Positions 46,551-56,500 of a DNA stretch of 64,000 bases are shown piece by piece. The position numbers and the translations under genes are program-made. Source of the stretch: Psychromonas sp. CD1. GTDB lineage: Bacteria; Pseudomonadota; Gammaproteobacteria; Enterobacterales; Psychromonadaceae. The notes below the pieces were generated by a model, which was not told the DNA's origin, did not search any database, and saw only the letters and a list, made by a program, of their open reading frames with translations. Position 1 is the first letter of the stretch, and the number at the start of each line of letters is the position of its first letter. The stretch spans positions 496,001 to 560,000 of the forward strand of contig NZ_NDFH01000003.1 in the NCBI RefSeq assembly GCF_002239585.1. The letters are read 5' to 3'.

Positions 46551-49500
46551 ACCCGGACTCCCAGACCTGGATGACCCAATCTACTCTGTTTGATTTTCCA
46601 ACACAAAAAAAAAGAAAAAACCGATTATTACTGGCTAATTTACAAGGTGCATCCTCGACACTCGCGATCAGTGAATTAAGTAAACAACAACAAAACCCGC
46701 TTATATTGATTGTGAATGACACACCGAATGCATTGAAATTAAAAAAAGAACTCCACTATTTTCTTGAAGATGAAATTGAAATTATAAATTTCCCTGATTG
46801 GGAAACATTACCTTACGATCATTTCTCACCTCACCAAGATATTGTCTCAACACGAATTGAAACGCTATATCGACTTCCTGCACTAAAAAAAGGCATTTTA
46901 ATTGTTCCTATCACCACATTACTGCTTCGTCTTGCTCCACCGAGTTACTTCAAAAAACATGCTTTGATTGTAAAAACCGGTGACAATATTGAATTACAAT
47001 CCTTACGAGCTAACTTAGAAAGTTCAGGTTATTACGCAGTTGAAAAAGTCCTGGAACATGGTGAATTTTGTGCTCGAGGATCGCTATTAGATATTTTCCC
47101 AATGGGTGCAACGCAACCTTACCGTATTGATTTTTTTGATGATGAAATAGACTCAATACGTACTTTTGATAGAGAAACCCAACGCTCGTTAGGTGTAGTT
47201 AAAGAAATAAAACTACTACCAGCTCATGAATTTTGCACCGATGACAAGGCAATTCAATGCTTTAAAGAAAAATTTACTAGAAAGTTTAAATCGCCTTCCA
47301 GTCAAGGAAAAGGCTCTATTTTTAGCGACATATCCCAAACGAATTTACCTGCGGGCATTGAGTATTACTTGCCTCTTTTTTTTGAACGTACCGCCACCCT
47401 TTTTGATTACTTCCCGAAAGAGTCAACGCTGCTTATCAGTGGCGACATTAATCAAGCGACCTTAGATTTTTGGGTTGGTTTAGAAAAACGTTATATCGAT
47501 CGCAGTGTCGACTTGCACCGCCCATTACTTGAGCCTAATGCGCTGTATTTACGTCATGAGCAATGTTTTGAATTATTAAATGCATGGCCCCGCTATTATT
47601 TACAAAATACGCCCTGCCAAGTAAAAGCAGGACGCACAAATTTCTATGTCTCCTTATTACCTGATGTACAGGTAAACACTAAATTAAAAGATCCCTTATC
47701 TGCTATTCGTCAGTTTATTAGCGATTTTGATGGGCGCATTGTCTTTAGTGTTGAATCTGTGGGCCGTCAACAATCTTTACTTGAATTATTAGCCCCGTTA
47801 AAAATTAAAATCGCGTCTTGTGATAATTTCTCTGCGTTTATTAAAAGCAAAAAACAGATAGCTATCATCATCAGTTGTATTGAAAACAGTTTTATTTTAG
47901 CGCATAAAAAAATCGCGTTTATTACTGAAAATGAACTTCTGGGCTTTAAAATAACGCAGCGTCGTGGCAACACGGATCATCATGATGAGAACTACAGCAG
48001 CGAACATATTTTACGTAACCTAGAAGAGCTTAAAATAGGTCAGCCTGTGGTACATATTGATTATGGTATCGGCCGCTATTTAGGGTTACAAAATATTGAA
48101 AGCGCCGGTGCGATCACCGAATTTGTTGCCCTTGAATATTTACGTGGCGATAAACTCTATGTGCCAGTCAGTGCATTACAACTTATCAGTCGCTACAGTG
48201 GGCACGATGTCGAAAACATCAAACTCAGTAAACTGGGCACCGAAACATGGCAAAAATCCAAACAAAAAGCCGCTGAACGCGTCCGTGATGTGGCAGCCGA
48301 GTTACTTGATATCTACGCGCAGCGCGCCGCTAAGATTGGCTTTAAATATACACTCAATAAAAACAATTATGCCCTGTTTAAACAAGCTTTCCCGTTTGAA
48401 GAGACGCCGGACCAAAGTAATGCTATCAATGCCGTGCTTAACGATATGTGTAGCCGCCAACCGATGGATAGACTTATCTGTGGTGATGTAGGCTTTGGTA
48501 AAACAGAAGTTGCCATGCGCGCCACCTTCCTTGCCGTAGATAACACGCGCCAAGTCGCTATCCTTGTGCCCACAACGTTACTCGCGCAGCAACATTATGA
48601 GAATTTTAAAGATCGCTTTGCAAGTTGGCCGGTACGCGTTGAAGTGCTATCGCGTTTTAAAAGTGCAAAAGAGCAAAAACAAATATTATTGGAGTTACAA
48701 GAAGGTAAGATTGATATCTTAATTGGTACGCATAAACTACTCAGTAGCACTGTTGTTTATGCCGATCTTGGCTTATTGATCATTGATGAAGAGCATCGTT
48801 TTGGAGTGCGCCAAAAAGAAAAAATTAAAGCGCTGCGCGCCCAAATTGATATTTTAACGCTCACCGCAACCCCTATTCCACGGACCTTAAATATGTCCAT
48901 GAATGGCATGCGCGACCTTTCTATCATTGCAACACCGCCCTCTAAACGCTTAGCGGTTAAAACCTTTGTAGAGCAAAAAACAGATGCACTGATAAGTGAT
49001 GCTATCACGCGTGAGATCATGCGTGGTGGGCAAGTTTATTTCTTGCATAATAATGTTGAAACCATTAATAAAGCGGCGGCCGACATTGAAGCCTTAGTGC
49101 CTAGCGCCAAAGTGTCTGTGGCGCACGGACAAATGAATGAGCATCAACTCGAACGCATTATGAGTGATTTTTATCATCAACGTCAAAATGTACTGGTATG
49201 TACCACTATCATTGAAACGGGTATTGATATTCCCAGTGCCAATACCATCATCATTAATAGAGCGGATCATCTAGGGCTTGCACAATTACACCAATTGCGA
49301 GGCCGTGTGGGGCGCTCGCACCATCAAGCTTATGCCTATTTATTAACACCAACGCGAAAATTAATGAGCAAAGATGCTAAAAAACGTCTGGATGCTATCT
49401 CCTCTTTAAATACCTTAGGTGCAGGCTTTACGCTGGCAACCCACGATTTAGAAATACGTGGCGCGGGCGAACTCTTAGGCGATGAACAATCGGGACAAAT

Positions 49501-50052
49501 TTCAAGTATTGGTTATAACTTATATATGGAAATGCTTGATCAAGCCGTTAACGCATTACAAAATGGTCAAGAAACAACGCTAGAGCAATTATTGTCAAGC
49601 CAAGCGGATGTCGAGTTACGCATTCCGGCGTTGATCCCCAGTGATTATATTATGGATGTTAATACACGCTTGTCTTTATATAAGCGTATTGCCAACAGCA
49701 AAGATAAACATCAGTTAAAAGAGCTCCAAATCGAACTCATTGATCGTTTCGGTTTACTGCCTGCAATCACTAAAAATCTTATTCATATCACCCAAATGAA
49801 ACAACTGTGTAATAAATTAGGCATAAAACGCCTTGATGCACACGCCAAGGGTGGCAATATTATTTTTACCCAAAATACCAAAGTCGATCCCATGTTCTTA
49901 GTTTCTTTACTGCAAACACAAGCAAATACCTTTAAACTAGAAGGGCCGACAAAACTAAAATTTACACACCAACTCGAAGATACACAGCAACGCATTAACT
50001 GGATCACTCAGTTATTACACCGTTTTGTTGAACACTTGCTAAAATAACCCGG
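46551..50052. other. Insert of about 3.5 kb carrying mfd, flanked by ACCCGG direct repeats, inside rlhA
   Basis: ACCCGG is found at 46551-46556 and 50047-50052. Deleting the DNA between them with one repeat (3,496 bp) restores rlhA in frame: V-P-G, then K-Q-G-E-Y-S-L. The insert starts 14 bp before the likely mfd ATG and ends with the mfd stop codon. There are no terminal inverted repeats, transposase or integrase inside. The six-base repeat could be a target-site duplication or microhomology used in a rearrangement. Confidence 0.85.
46571..50047 (+). CDS. mfd: Transcription-repair coupling factor Mfd
   Basis: A complete 1,158-residue Mfd. It has the UvrB-like N-terminal module, the CarD-like RNA-polymerase-interacting domain (GQPVVHIDYGIGRYLGL), and a RecG-like motor with Walker A GDVGFGKTEVAMR, DEEHRFGVRQKE and TATPIPRTLNMS, TTIIETGIDIPSAN and QLRGRVGRS. 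The TRCF C-terminal domain follows. It removes stalled RNA polymerase and recruits UvrA. The ATG at 46571 begins MTQSTLFDFP; frames further up run into antisense rlhA. Only 14 bp of its own upstream DNA remain, so its natural promoter and perhaps ribosome site have been lost. Confidence 0.95.
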   Translation: MTQSTLFDFPTQKKRKNRLLLANLQGASSTLAISELSKQQQNPLILIVNDTPNALKLKKELHYFLEDEIEIINFPDWETLPYDHFSPHQDIVSTRIETLYRLPALKKGILIVPITTLLLRLAPPSYFKKHALIVKTGDNIELQSLRANLESSGYYAVEKVLEHGEFCARGSLLDIFPMGATQPYRIDFFDDEIDSIRTFDRETQRSLGVVKEIKLLPAHEFCTDDKAIQCFKEKFTRKFKSPSSQGKGSIFSDISQTNLPAGIEYYLPLFFERTATLFDYFPKESTLLISGDINQATLDFWVGLEKRYIDRSVDLHRPLLEPNALYLRHEQCFELLNAWPRYYLQNTPCQVKAGRTNFYVSLLPDVQVNTKLKDPLSAIRQFISDFDGRIVFSVESVGRQQSLLELLAPLKIKIASCDNFSAFIKSKKQIAIIISCIENSFILAHKKIAFITENELLGFKITQRRGNTDHHDENYSSEHILRNLEELKIGQPVVHIDYGIGRYLGLQNIESAGAITEFVALEYLRGDKLYVPVSALQLISRYSGHDVENIKLSKLGTETWQKSKQKAAERVRDVAAELLDIYAQRAAKIGFKYTLNKNNYALFKQAFPFEETPDQSNAINAVLNDMCSRQPMDRLICGDVGFGKTEVAMRATFLAVDNTRQVAILVPTTLLAQQHYENFKDRFASWPVRVEVLSRFKSAKEQKQILLELQEGKIDILIGTHKLLSSTVVYADLGLLIIDEEHRFGVRQKEKIKALRAQIDILTLTATPIPRTLNMSMNGMRDLSIIATPPSKRLAVKTFVEQKTDALISDAITREIMRGGQVYFLHNNVETINKAAADIEALVPSAKVSVAHGQMNEHQLERIMSDFYHQRQNVLVCTTIIETGIDIPSANTIIINRADHLGLAQLHQLRGRVGRSHHQAYAYLLTPTRKLMSKDAKKRLDAISSLNTLGAGFTLATHDLEIRGAGELLGDEQSGQISSIGYNLYMEMLDQAVNALQNGQETTLEQLLSSQADVELRIPALIPSDYIMDVNTRLSLYKRIANSKDKHQLKELQIELIDRFGLLPAITKNLIHITQMKQLCNKLGIKRLDAHAKGGNIIFTQNTKVDPMFLVSLLQTQANTFKLEGPTKLKFTHQLEDTQQRINWITQLLHRFVEHLLK

Positions 50053-51270
50053 TACGAAAGACTTAAAACGTTTTTCTAATACGGACGCATTAACAGGCGC
50101 ATCGGATGCTTTTTGTAATAGGCTAGTAGAAAAAACTTGATACGATTGGCCCGAAAAAACAATGGTTATCTTCAAAGGTTGATTTAATCCACCTGAGAAA
50201 CATAGGCTTAATAATGGTTTTTCAATACTCAAATACTTTATTTTTTCAGCCACATCGGCACTGATCACATTTTTTTGCTGTGCTAATTTTGTTTGTACTT
50301 CTTGAATCTGCACGATTGATATCGCGTTGTCTTGTTCATTTGCGTGTTTAAAACTATGATCGCGCGGATCATCAATAAACATGTTTTTAGTCAACTTACC
50401 TTGTAGAAAAGAATTGGTAAAATTACGATTAAAAACTTTATAAAGAGCACTATTATCCGTAATTAATTGGCCCGTACTGACAAATTTATCAATCTGTTTC
50501 CGCCAGCTATCTACAACCGTATAAACATATTGCGCACCCTTGATGCGTCCCTCTATTTTTAAAGAATCAACGCCCGCATCCACTAACTCGGGTAAATCAA
50601 AATAAGCAGAATTATCTTTTAAATTTAAAGGATATCTATTTCCAGCAGCCGTCAACTCATATTCATCTCGACACGCTTGACTACAACGACCTCGATTACC
50701 TGAATTACCCACACTTACCGAACTTGAATAACATTGTCCTGAAAATGCAACACATAAAGCGCCATGCACAAAAACTTCAGTTAAAACATCTACATCATGC
50801 GCTAAACGCGTTAAGCTTTTTATTTCACCTAAATTTAGTTCGCGCGATAAATTTACTCGACTGGCCCCAATTTTGGCCAAAAATAATATTTGACCTTCAT
50901 TATGCGAGGTCAATTGTGTTGAAGCATGTATCAATAAACTTGGAAAATATTTTTTTACTAAATTAAAAACACCTAAATCTTGCACAATAATGCCATCAAT
51001 ACGCGTATTAACTAATTTATTTAATAATTTAACAACGCCTTTAATCTCATGCTCTAATATCACAATATTAAGCGTTAAAAAAACCTCACAATCAAATTTG
51101 TGAGCAAGACGGATAATCCCTTGTAATGCATCAAATGAGATATTAGTGGCACGATTACGTGCATTAAACATATCTAAGCCACAATAAATGGCGTTTGCCC
51201 CAGCAATAATAGCCGCTTTAATGGCATCAATATCACCACCAGGCGCTAATAACTCAATTTTATTACTCAT
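50047..51270 (-). pseudogene. rlhA: rlhA 5' portion (U32 catalytic half), cut by mfd insertion
   Basis: From the ATG at 51270 (MSNKIELLAPGGDIDAIKAA) the frame encodes the U32 domain with VFVHGALCVAFSGQCYSS and GRCSQACRDEY cysteines. GVDSLKIEGRIKGAQYV and part of the DUF3656 region follow. True RlhA sequence ends with F-K-S-F-V-P-G at the ACCCGG repeat. Translation then reads 12 codons antisense to mfd before a stop near 50008. This leaves about 420 residues that lack the C-terminal domain, so activity is doubtful. It is one of four U32-family genes in the window. Confidence 0.92.
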
Positions 51271-51337
51271 TTTTAACTCACTCAATCGCATTCAATTTGG
51301 ATGCGAGTTTACCTGCATCATTGCGCGATTGAAAGGA

Positions 51338-51838
51338 TCATTTATTCCATGGATTACTTGGATCATAGGGCGCTTCATTTTGAGACTCTTTCGTTTTATT
51401 CGCGCGCCTATCTTGGGGACGTGTGTTTCCCATGCGTTCTGATTGATGTTGTTGCCGCTTTAATTGGCTATGTTGCTGATGTGCAGAGGCCGCTTTTGCT
51501 TGTGAAAGTTCAATAGATTCTATGGTCAATTCCATTGGCGAGCGTGGCACAATATGCACAGAAAAACCCCGTTCACGTGGTAACAAATCCAATTCATAAT
51601 CCAATGGTCGAGGCATACGTTTAAAACGTGATAAATAAAAGTTTTCTATTTTTACGCGAGCCCATTGTGTGTTTTTTAAAAAAGTTAAACTTCCTTCTAT
51701 AGTAGGGTTTACTTTAAAACAGTGAAAACGCATCGCAGTATATAGTATTTTCCAGCCATAATATTCGACCAATTCACTGAGTAAAACTTCCGTCTTTAAA
51801 CCATGTAATGGATTATTTTTTTGTTCTTCGATATTCAT
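51338..51838 (-). CDS. VF530-like DNA-binding protein (DUF2132) with a long charged tail
   Basis: The first 70 or so residues match the VF530/DUF2132 fold: NPLHGLKTEVLLSELVEYYGWKIL and SLTFLKNTQWARVKIENFYL. Family members are small presumed DNA-binding proteins, normally 70-90 residues. This one has 166 residues. After PLDYELDLLPRERGF it continues into a Gln/Arg/Lys-rich low-complexity tail (about residues 110-166) ending DPSNPWNK. AGGATAAAT precedes the ATG. Function is unknown. It lies upstream of rlhA on the same strand. Confidence 0.75.
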   Translation of the reverse strand: MNIEEQKNNPLHGLKTEVLLSELVEYYGWKILYTAMRFHCFKVNPTIEGSLTFLKNTQWARVKIENFYLSRFKRMPRPLDYELDLLPRERGFSVHIVPRSPMELTIESIELSQAKAASAHQQHSQLKRQQHQSERMGNTRPQDRRANKTKESQNEAPYDPSNPWNK

Positions 51839-51973
51839 TATTTATCCTAGACATAAAACGACGCTTCACTTTTTAAAAAAATGAAGCGTTAACATACCTT
51901 GTTTACATACTTACATCTCGACAGATATGTAAACAAGATGCGTAGTCTAACCAAAAACGGCCACTATAGCATC

Positions 51974-53566
51974 CTAACTCACACTATATTTTTGCAAATC
52001 TATTTGTAACTGCACACCTTGTAACTTCAACTGATTGATACGTTGTAAGTACGCAGCACCATTAAGAAGATGCAAGGCAACATCTACAGCTTTTCGTTGT
52101 CGATAATCAGCTAAGTAAGTACCTTTTACCCATTGATTAAAAGCCCCCAAACTAGGACCTGCCCAAATTTGATAATCCATTTCTCGCCCTTTTTCTCCCT
52201 CATTAGACCAACGAGATGAAAGCCCTAGATACCAACGAAATATTAAAGCCATTTTCCGTTTTGGATTTTGCATCGCTCGCGCTAACATATCGGCATCACG
52301 TGCAGCAAAAAAAGTTTGGGTTATTTGCCAAACACTTTCTAAGCTTTGTCTAAATATTTGTTTCTCAATTTGCTCCCGCTGAGCACTCGGAATCTCGTCA
52401 ATGCTATTGTAATTAACATAAAGTTCATACAATTTATTAGCACGCATCGCAAACATTGAACCTCGTTTCACGACTTGTAATTTAACTCCCATTTCAAACA
52501 TGTCAGCAGCAGGTGCCATTGTAACATCCGCCATTTCAACCTGAGCCAATAATTTACGCGTATGCTCGGAAGCCCCGGCCTCTACACATGCTTGGTTCAC
52601 AGAACCTAGAACAATGTAAGCGGCTCCCATATTAAAAGCAGCTAAAGCGGCCTCTGGGGTGCCAATTCCCCCACCCGCTCCAACCCGTAGCGTGGTGGCA
52701 TATTGATATTGCGCTTGTATTTCATCGCGTAAGGCAATAATCGTCGGTAACAAAGTTAAAAACGGACGATTATCCGTATGCCCTCCAGAGTCTGCCTCTG
52801 CGCTAATGTCATCGGCCATTGGAACTTGTAAAGCAAGCTTTGCTTGTAATGGCGTTATTTTTCCTTGCTCCAATAACTTATCTAATAATTTTTGAGGTGC
52901 AGGTTGCATAAAATGACGCGCGACTTCAGTGCGTGATACTTTCGCAATAACCTTATTTTTTATGCGGATGCTACCATCTGGGTTTTCACTGAGGCCTGCG
53001 ACCCGAAACCAAACAATATGTTCGGTTAAACTTAAATAAGCCGACGCTTCAACCGTTTCAACTCCCAATTTCAAAAACGTTTGTACCGCCCCACGCTCCA
53101 GTGCTTCTTCCGTAGGAGCATGAATTAAATTGACCGCATACGGCCCATCCGGCAATTGAGCTTGAATACGTAAGATTGAATCTTCAATCACTTTCGGTAC
53201 TAAACCTGCCGCCCCAAAAGAGCAAAGCATGCCGGCTTTACCTAGAGCCACAACAAGCTCTACCGAGGCAATTCCATTTGCCATAGCACCACCATGATAA
53301 GCATATTTTACATTATGTTGTTTTTTAAATTCAGGATCGCCTAAATCTATTGCCTGTAAAGCCTGTGCAAATGCTTGCACAGGCTTATCTCCAACTTGAG
53401 ATGTTTCTTGCGCCACGCCAAAAACAGTGCCTACCTGCGCCATATATATGGGTTTATGTAAACACATTAACACCTCTTTTACGTCTAACATTTGAGTTTT
53501 AACATCTTTACTTTTAACTTTCCAAGCCCAGTCAATACGCGACTCTTGTAATTTTAAAACAGCCAT
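51974..53566 (-). CDS. pfaD: PfaD, enoyl reductase of the polyunsaturated fatty acid synthase
   Basis: A 530-residue FMN-dependent enoyl reductase of the 2-nitropropane dioxygenase type, collinear with PfaD of Shewanella, Photobacterium and Moritella. Landmarks are SRIDWAWKV at the N terminus, KYAYHGGAMANGIASVELV, SFGAAGLVP, ADSGGHTDNRPFLTLLP, RVGAGGGIGTPEAA, and MALIFRWYLGLSSRWSN near the C terminus. It reduces double bonds during EPA or DHA synthesis. AAAGGA precedes the ATG within 10 bp of the pfaC stop. It appears intact. Confidence 0.95.
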   Translation of the reverse strand: MAVLKLQESRIDWAWKVKSKDVKTQMLDVKEVLMCLHKPIYMAQVGTVFGVAQETSQVGDKPVQAFAQALQAIDLGDPEFKKQHNVKYAYHGGAMANGIASVELVVALGKAGMLCSFGAAGLVPKVIEDSILRIQAQLPDGPYAVNLIHAPTEEALERGAVQTFLKLGVETVEASAYLSLTEHIVWFRVAGLSENPDGSIRIKNKVIAKVSRTEVARHFMQPAPQKLLDKLLEQGKITPLQAKLALQVPMADDISAEADSGGHTDNRPFLTLLPTIIALRDEIQAQYQYATTLRVGAGGGIGTPEAALAAFNMGAAYIVLGSVNQACVEAGASEHTRKLLAQVEMADVTMAPAADMFEMGVKLQVVKRGSMFAMRANKLYELYVNYNSIDEIPSAQREQIEKQIFRQSLESVWQITQTFFAARDADMLARAMQNPKRKMALIFRWYLGLSSRWSNEGEKGREMDYQIWAGPSLGAFNQWVKGTYLADYRQRKAVDVALHLLNGAAYLQRINQLKLQGVQLQIDLQKYSVS

Positions 53567-53575
53567 GGTTTTCCT

Positions 53576-56500
53576 TTAATTATTGAGGCTATGCCTATAT
53601 ATTTTATTTTTGATCTGTAATTTTATTAATATGGCAATTTGTTGTTCTGCGACTTGGCGAGCACGTAGAAATACTTGCTGTGCTTGCGCTTGTTGATGAA
53701 TTTCACTACTTATTTTAGTTTTTACTGGCGGCTTCATAGTGGCTTCCAATGAAATGAGGGGCGCAACGAGTACGGACGTATCTTTAAATATCTTTAACGG
53801 ACTAAGATTAATGCCATTAGAAAGCGTTCCGGCCGGTTTATTTTGTAATTGTGTTTTAATACGTTTAAATACATTCTTAACAGGCGCATTTAATATTGTT
53901 TGCTTAATATCCACGCCCCCTAAATAAATAGGTTTAACTAACGAAAATGCGCGTTCTGGCGTCGTAATATATTTGATTTTCCGTTCAGGTTGGGCACTAG
54001 ACATAAGTAAATGAGCGCAACTCATATCCTTACCAAGCCCATTAATAGCCACACATTTTATCTCTTTTGCATTCACTAATAAAGCTGATTTTATTAAACT
54101 AAACATACCTGAGGCATTAAATAAATGCCCTATTTGACGTTTAATACTATCAATTTTAACTTTAGGGTAAAGATGTGCAAATGCTTTTATTTCCGCTTTA
54201 TTATCTAAATCAAAACCACTTGCAAAAGCTTCAACATAATCAATATCTGCACATTTTATCTGTGCTAATTGACATGCTTTATAACTGGCATCTTTAATCG
54301 CCTGAGCATCACTGCCTGTGGCAAAACTGAGTGCGTCAATCTGTGCGTAACGCATATCTTGTGCGTGACTTCGTTGTAATACAATTGCCCCCGCACCTTC
54401 ACCAATCAACCACTCTTTATTGAGTAACGGATCAGAGTGGCTGATGGCAGATTCACTAACCGGCCCATAACGCTGACGTAAACTAATGTTTTCAAAAGAT
54501 CCCGCTAAATCAACACTGGCAATAATTACCGCTTCGACATCTGAGGTTGCAAATAAACTTTGCGCTATTTGTACACAACGATAAACAGAATTTTCTTCAC
54601 TTGAAACGGTAAAAGCAGGACCCGAGAAATCCCAAAGAGCGGCAATACGTGAGGCCATTAAATTACCAATAAAACTTGTATATTGGTTTAACTGCGCAGG
54701 AGAGGCAATACTTTCTTTCGCGATATTAATCAACTCTTCTTGTTGTTCTGCTGTTAAGTCTATGCCCTGCTCTTGCAAACTTTGTCTAATTTGCGTGCTT
54801 AAATTTACTCGCCCACGATATTGATGCATTTCTAATTCCATACCCATTGCCACTAATACCGCAACATTCGTACCTTCTTTTAAATTTGCATCTCTTGCTG
54901 CATTATCTGCGACTTTCATCATCATTAACTGTTGTGGAATCAAACAGTCTTGGGCATTAGGTGGCACTTTAAAACGTAAAAAATCAATATCAAACTTCTC
55001 TATATAGCCTCCACGAGGAACTTTCCCAAGACCCAAAGTACGCATAACATTCGCATTATTTTGTATGCCTTTCCAACGATTAAGAGGTAAGTCTGTGAAT
55101 GTATTCTTATTGTTTTTCAACAAAGCATCAAATTGTACTAGCGAGTTTATCCCTGTAAGTAAACAGTCCATTCCTACAATACTCATTAATCTACGGGGCT
55201 CTGGTCGCTTAAAATTTGTAATAGAAGGTGCGTTCGCACCTTCTAAAACTAAATGTGCATTACTGCCACCAAATCCAAATACACTAACTCCCGCAATACG
55301 TGGCTTATTTTCAGAGGTTTCCCAAACAACAGTTTCTGTCGGCATTTGCGCTTGAGTTAAATAACCTTGTTTGGTTTTTATGGCATTCTTTAAACTAATT
55401 GTTGCTGGAATTTGACCTTCATTAAGCGCATAAATAGCTTTGATCATCCCCGGCATACCCGCTGCCGTTAATAAATGCCCTAAATTTGATTTAGCAGAGC
55501 CTAAAAAAGGTTTGTTCTGATATAAAGAAAAAAATGTTTCCATTGAATTTAATTCAACTTTATCGCCTTTAGGGGTACCTGTCGTATGACATTCAATATA
55601 ACCAACATCACTTGGTGACACATCTGCATCCGCATACGCACGGTGATAGGCAAGTACCTGTCCCTTACTACTTGGACTTAATATAAACTCACCTTTACCA
55701 TCGTTAGATAACGCGCCTCCTTTAATAACGGCATGGATTGTATCTCCATCTCGCAATGCATCACTGTGTCGTTTTAAAACCATCATACCTGCGCCTTCGC
55801 CTGCAAATAATCCTTTTGAAGCACTATCGAAGGGAGCGTGTATATCATTATCAGGAAACGCATGGAAAATAGAAAAACCCATATTAACAAACATAGGATC
55901 TGCTGCAGAAACTGCTCCTGCGAGCATCATATCGACTTCGCCAGTATGCAACATATCACACGCCAACTTTAAACTATAACAAGATGATGCACAGGCCGCA
56001 TCTAAGGAAAAATGCGCGCCACCAATACCCGCTATTTTAGCCAACAATGCTGAGGGGTAACCAGCAACTAACCCATTATCTGCCTCGATCTTTCTCGGTG
56101 TACTGAAATTTTTCAGTCGTAACGAACTCTGTGTTACATGTTGTAATGCTTGCTCAACAATATGATGATAAAAAGGTAAAAAAAGATGATTTGAGGAACG
56201 AGTTGGAAAAGATAAATTACCTAAGATCAAACCACATTTTTGTAAACAAGCACTTCCCCAATACCCTGCATTTTGTAATGCTTGATAGGTGACGTATAGA
56301 GCCCACTTATTGAGCTCATCAAGACTCATTAAATAATTTTCATCAAAATCAGGATGTTTAAAGACTGAAACATCAAAGTTAAAGTTTCGAATATAACCAC
56401 CATAAAGACAATAAAATTTGTCAACATCTCCTTGCTGACCAAAATATTGCATTGGATCGACACCCATTTCTTGTTCGGTTATCTTTGTCCGTAGATCTTG

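Noticed and set aside
48096-48491. 131-codon plus-strand frame inside mfd
   Set aside because: It is an alternative frame of a strongly conserved gene.
46551-50052. mfd insert as cargo of a standard transposon
   Set aside because: The ends (ACTCCCAGAC and the complement of CTAAAATAA) are not inverted repeats, and there is no transposase or integrase inside. Only the 6-bp direct repeat is seen.
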